Of a stretch of 8,401 nt of DNA, positions 5,501-8,401 are shown one piece after another; the stretch's first letter is position 1; every line of letters begins with the position of its first letter. The notes under the pieces were generated by a model. The model was given only the letters and a program-made list of their open reading frames with translations. It did not search any database and had not been told where the DNA came from. Both the position numbers and the translations under genes were made by a program. Source of the DNA: Candidatus Aegiribacteria sp. (GTDB lineage: Bacteria > Fermentibacterota > Fermentibacteria > Fermentibacterales > JCC-6). The DNA is taken from contig DAOWFD010000089.1 in assembly GCA_030638185.1 (NCBI GenBank), positions 1 to 8,401 of the forward strand, in the 5' to 3' direction.

Positions 5501-6174
5501 TTATACAGTGATCTCGCAGAATATTCTTGATTCAGCAACTGTTTTAATCACTGTTTTCCTACCAAGACATTTTGATAACTCTGAAAGATCCTGCATTGAA
5601 AGAGTTATGGTATGAAAGCCATCCCTGCACACAATTACGCCGTTGCCTGTGGAGGATTCGTCAATTTCACCAATCAAGCCGTTTGAAGCCTGGATCCGGA
5701 ACCATTCAAGACGGTGCTCCCAGAATTCTTCAGCATAACTTGAAAACAGTATTAACCCACCCCTTTTTGTAATATTAACTGCAGATTCGAGAAGTTTTCG
5801 CCGACAGACATGAAAAGCTGATACACCATTTCGTATACAATATACAAGATCAAACAGTCCGGAACGGAATCCAGGTTCTATTGCGTTCATTAATGCAAGC
5901 AGTACGTTATCTGATCCAGTAAGATATTTTTACGCCAGATGCAGGCTTTCCTGTGATATATCAACACCAGCTATAACTCCAGCAGTCGGTGCGATATACC
6001 TGAGAACTCTCCCATAACTGCAGCTCAGTTCCAGAACAGAACTTCCACGCCGGATATTTATCCGCACGTGATCGATTTCAGCTGCCAGGTAGTTCTGAAC
6101 CGGTAGAGGAACCAGTTCATAACATTGCTTTAAGCGATGAGCAGATAGTTTCTCGCTTTTGCCCTATTCTGCAT
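5501..6174 (-). pseudogene. Decayed class I SAM-dependent methyltransferase gene
   Basis: Read on the - strand in the frame ending at TAA 5503-5501, an entire methyltransferase can be followed. The N-terminal part (about 6154-5933) reads EKLSAHRLKQCYELVPLPV, then a motif I region SVLELSCSYGRVL and motif II-like AGVDISQESLHLA. An in-frame TAA at 5932-5930 interrupts it. The remaining 142 codons continue through FDLVYCIRNGVSAFHV, a GGLILFSSYAEEFW stretch, EWFRIQASNGLIGEID and IFCEITV at the end, which fits a known family of roughly this size. Motif I, normally ELGCGYG, has serine at two glycine positions. No ATG, GTG or TTG lies in this frame between the TPR-gene stop and motif I. An ATG at 6174 sits in another frame, and a single base lost near 6163 would explain this. 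An ATG at 5890 could start only a C-terminal fragment lacking the SAM-binding motif. The substrate is unknown. Confidence 0.85.
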
Positions 6175-8401
6175 ATAGCTTTGCATCGACTTTCTTAATC
6201 CACTCTTTTGCGCCAAGTTCTCTGAAAACTTTTCCAGCCTTTTTATACTGTTTTTCTGAACCTTTGGTGTCACCTGTTGCTTCAAGCATAAGACCTTGAT
6301 AGAAACAAACTTCAGCGAGATTGGGTTTGTATTCCAGTTCAGAGTAGATACTGATTGCCTCAGAGAAAGCGGTTTCAGAATCATCCCAGTTTTTCTTCCG
6401 GGCAAGAAAACGCCCGGACAGTGTCAAGGCTCTTCCTTTTTTCTCCCTCGAACCGAGTTTTTCAGAAAGAGAAATTAACCGTTCGATGTCTTCAGCCATA
6501 TCCTGTAAGACATTCTGTTTCAAATGAAGCTCGATGCGGTTGATCAACACACTTGCTGCATGTGTATCCGATTCTGTGTCTTTAGTTAGTAAACAGGCTT
6601 TGTTGTTGCAATCTTCTGCATCAGAAAGTTTACCGGTTTCAATGAACAGATAACTTAATGTGACCAGCGATGATATTTCTCCACTTCTATCACCGATTTC
6701 TCTCTGTATCCGGAGGGAGTCTTGAAGTAATTCTTCAGCCTCGCTGTAATCACCCAGCTCGATATAAACACCTGCAGCGTTGTTGAGACACGATGCTTTA
6801 TCCATGCGGTTACCTGTTTCATCGGCTATTGAAATAGCATCTCTGTAGTATTCAAGCGCCCTGGAATACAGGCCGATCGAGCCATAGATATTTCCAATGT
6901 TGTTAAGACAAGAAACAGAATCTTTCTGTTCTCCAATAGCTCTTTTTATTTTCAATGAACTCTTGAAGAGCTCCAGGGCTTTCTGCCATTCATCGAGCAT
7001 AAGGTACACACCGCCTGTATTGTTGAAATTCAATGAAATTTTTTGAAGATCTCCAATTTCTTCAGAAACAGCCAGTGATAGGTTATAATATTCAAGCGCC
7101 CTGGAATATTCACCAATATTCATATAGACTGCTCCAATATTATTGAGACTGATTGCTTCGTTTTCTCGATCACTTATTTCCTGTCTTATCTTTTGTGCAT
7201 CAAGAGAGAATTTCAGAGCATCGGAATAATTACCAAGAGAATAATAGACAATACCGATATTGTTCAAACTTGATGCTATTCCTTTGCGGTTGCCTGCCTT
7301 TTCCATTGATTTCAGTGATTGCTGATAAAACTCAAGTGCTTTAGTGTATTCACCTGAAAACCAGCAGATGGTTCCGAAACGAATAGAGCAGATTGCTTCG
7401 CCATCATTGTCATTCAGATCCCTGTAGATTTTCAGTGCTTTTTCAATATGTTTCCGAGCTCCATCATATTTACCTTTATCAATATAAATTTCACTTAATT
7501 CAATCAGGCAATCTGCTTCAGATTTCCTGTTTCCAATATTTCCTGATCTGCTTATTGCTGATTCCAGATCCTTAATGGAATTGTCCTTTTTCCCAATTAA
7601 TCTGTAGATTCCAGCACGGTTCCTTAGACACTCAATGCTTTTAGTCTCTTTTTCCTCTATTTCAGATTTAGGCAGGCATTCAATAACAATATTATAAAAC
7701 TTTATCGCATCTTCATTAGCATAAGCGTCCTTTGCCCTGTTTGCGGCTATCAGGCTGTATTTTACCGCTTTTTCCATTTCTCCACTCAGGTAAAAATGAA
7801 GGGATAACTCCTCTACCACACTTTCAGGTAGATCACTGTGAAGCTTAAGAAGTTCCTCACCAACAGTTTGATGATAATTGCTGAGTCTTGCTTTACCGAT
7901 TTTAGAATAAACCGACTTTCTTATGATATCTTCTGGAAAACGGTAATGCTCTCTGCCTGTTTCAACAAGCAACCTTGTCTCCAGCATCTCATCCAGAAGA
8001 TCAAAGAGATATCCTTCGTTCATGTCGGTTATGTTCTTTAAAAGGTTGAAATCAAAATTCCTGCCGATCACAGATACATATTCAAAAAGGTTACGGGCTT
8101 TATTACTTAAAAGATCAAGTTTCTGATGCACAACGCTCTCAATGGAATATGGAATGACAGTACTTTTTGTTTTGTCAAATAGCCATTCGCTACCGTCCCA
8201 GACCAGGGAGTCGCATTTAATCAGTGATTTCAACATTTCCTCTATAAAATAGGGATTACCTCCGGTTCTGGAAAAAATGTAATCAGAAAGTTCAGGAGAG
8301 GGATTGCTGTTTATAATCGTTGATATCATTAAAGTAACATATTGTCCTTCAAGAGGTTCAAGCATAATGCATCTATGAAGATCTTCACGAGTCATTGATA
8401 A
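6164..8401 (-). CDS. STAND/AAA_16-type signalling ATPase, C-terminal part with long TPR array (5' end outside window)
   Basis: The frame is open to the right edge, so the Walker A and B region and any N-terminal kinase, cyclase or receiver domain lie outside. Numbering is from the ATG at 8395, which is internal. Residues 1-60 (ending SRTGGNPYFIEEMLKSL) are the end of an AAA_16-type NTPase domain. A winged-helix-like part follows (about 82-158, with VVHQKLDLLSNKARNLFEY, VIGRNF and YRFPEDIIRKSVY). Residues 185-240 form the usual helical linker with LSLHFYLSGEMEKAVKYS. From about 255 to 734 run about a dozen 40-residue TPR units with a consensus near SLNNIGxVYxxxGxYSxALEYY. The last units (about 615-650) are less regular, and the protein ends shortly after the final repeat. 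Such proteins act as cytosolic signalling scaffolds. Partner and output are unknown; a decayed methyltransferase gene follows directly. Confidence 0.88.
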   Translation of the reverse strand, partial: LSMTREDLHRCIMLEPLEGQYVTLMISTIINSNPSPELSDYIFSRTGGNPYFIEEMLKSLIKCDSLVWDGSEWLFDKTKSTVIPYSIESVVHQKLDLLSNKARNLFEYVSVIGRNFDFNLLKNITDMNEGYLFDLLDEMLETRLLVETGREHYRFPEDIIRKSVYSKIGKARLSNYHQTVGEELLKLHSDLPESVVEELSLHFYLSGEMEKAVKYSLIAANRAKDAYANEDAIKFYNIVIECLPKSEIEEKETKSIECLRNRAGIYRLIGKKDNSIKDLESAISRSGNIGNRKSEADCLIELSEIYIDKGKYDGARKHIEKALKIYRDLNDNDGEAICSIRFGTICWFSGEYTKALEFYQQSLKSMEKAGNRKGIASSLNNIGIVYYSLGNYSDALKFSLDAQKIRQEISDRENEAISLNNIGAVYMNIGEYSRALEYYNLSLAVSEEIGDLQKISLNFNNTGGVYLMLDEWQKALELFKSSLKIKRAIGEQKDSVSCLNNIGNIYGSIGLYSRALEYYRDAISIADETGNRMDKASCLNNAAGVYIELGDYSEAEELLQDSLRIQREIGDRSGEISSLVTLSYLFIETGKLSDAEDCNNKACLLTKDTESDTHAASVLINRIELHLKQNVLQDMAEDIERLISLSEKLGSREKKGRALTLSGRFLARKKNWDDSETAFSEAISIYSELEYKPNLAEVCFYQGLMLEATGDTKGSEKQYKKAGKVFRELGAKEWIKKVDAKLYAE
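6721..7440 (-). repeat. 120-bp periodic DNA repeat encoding TPR units
   Basis: The coding DNA repeats with an exact 120-base period, equal to 40 codons. The codons for LNNIG or LNNA start points recur at about 6781, 6901, 7021, 7141 and 7261. A 20-base stretch encoding YSRALEYY is identical at 6849-6868 and 7089-7108, exactly two units apart. This fits growth of the array by internal duplication followed by divergence. Confidence 0.75.

Noticed and set aside
6164..6166. TAG between the TPR gene and the same-frame methyltransferase, as a read-through or pyrrolysine codon
   Set aside because: The TPR protein ends naturally here, and the downstream frame has a second stop (TAA at 5932-5930) and a damaged SAM motif, so decay explains it more simply.
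6130..6405. A 91-codon open frame on the - strand overlapping the end of the TPR gene
   Set aside because: Its first part is an out-of-frame shadow of the TPR coding sequence. Only its last ATG (6174) is of interest, as the possible original start of the decayed methyltransferase.
6721..7440. Regular spaced repeats as a CRISPR-like array
   Set aside because: The 120-base period is in frame with a TPR protein and the similarity spans the whole unit, with no short identical repeats separated by unique spacers.

Overview
The window is 8.4 kb of bacterial DNA with six protein-coding loci, one complete insertion sequence and one decayed gene. A near-consensus sigma-70-type promoter, a Shine-Dalgarno site and an ArsR/SmtB-type operator show that the host is a bacterium. 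The sequence does not name the lineage. The left part (about 1-3780) looks near 50% G+C. The right part (about 5450-8401) is visibly more A+T rich.

Left block, + strand (1-2153). The window opens inside a radical-SAM protein, of which only the C-terminal part with a SPASM iron-sulfur domain is present. After a 126-base gap comes a GT-C type integral-membrane glycosyltransferase related to the PMT/ArnT (GT39/GT83) families.

Metal-efflux operon, - strand (3775 down to 2168). A near-consensus promoter whose -10 box adjoins a perfect 9-2-9 palindrome drives two genes. The first is a permease of the SO_0444 Cu/Zn efflux type with a C-terminal heavy-metal-associated (HMA) domain. The second is an ArsR/SmtB repressor whose start overlaps the permease stop by 4 bases. 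The repressor carries both a CxC motif and a complete SmtB/CzrA-like alpha-5 zinc site. The parts form a self-contained circuit: metal releases the repressor from the palindrome and the pump is made. The operon converges on the glycosyltransferase with only 14 bases between the two stop codons.

Intergenic DNA and insertion sequence (3776-5500). About 340 bases upstream of the promoter hold no confident gene; one 58-codon open frame is possible. An intact 1319-bp IS4-family element (4123-5441) follows, with 13-bp perfect terminal inverted repeats, a 9-bp target duplication and an intact DDE transposase. It looks like a fairly recent insertion.

Right block, - strand (8401 down to 5501). A large protein entering from beyond the right edge has the C-terminal part of a STAND/AAA_16-type signalling ATPase followed by a long run of 40-residue TPR repeats. 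Directly downstream is a class I SAM-dependent methyltransferase gene that has decayed: it has an in-frame TAA, no usable start in its own frame, and a SAM-binding glycine motif changed at two positions.

The best-supported functional unit is the metal-sensing and efflux operon. I see no clear evidence for a wholly new system. The items most worth a second look are the operator/repressor pair, the decayed methyltransferase behind the TPR-ATPase, and the SPASM domain that ends before its usual last cysteine.
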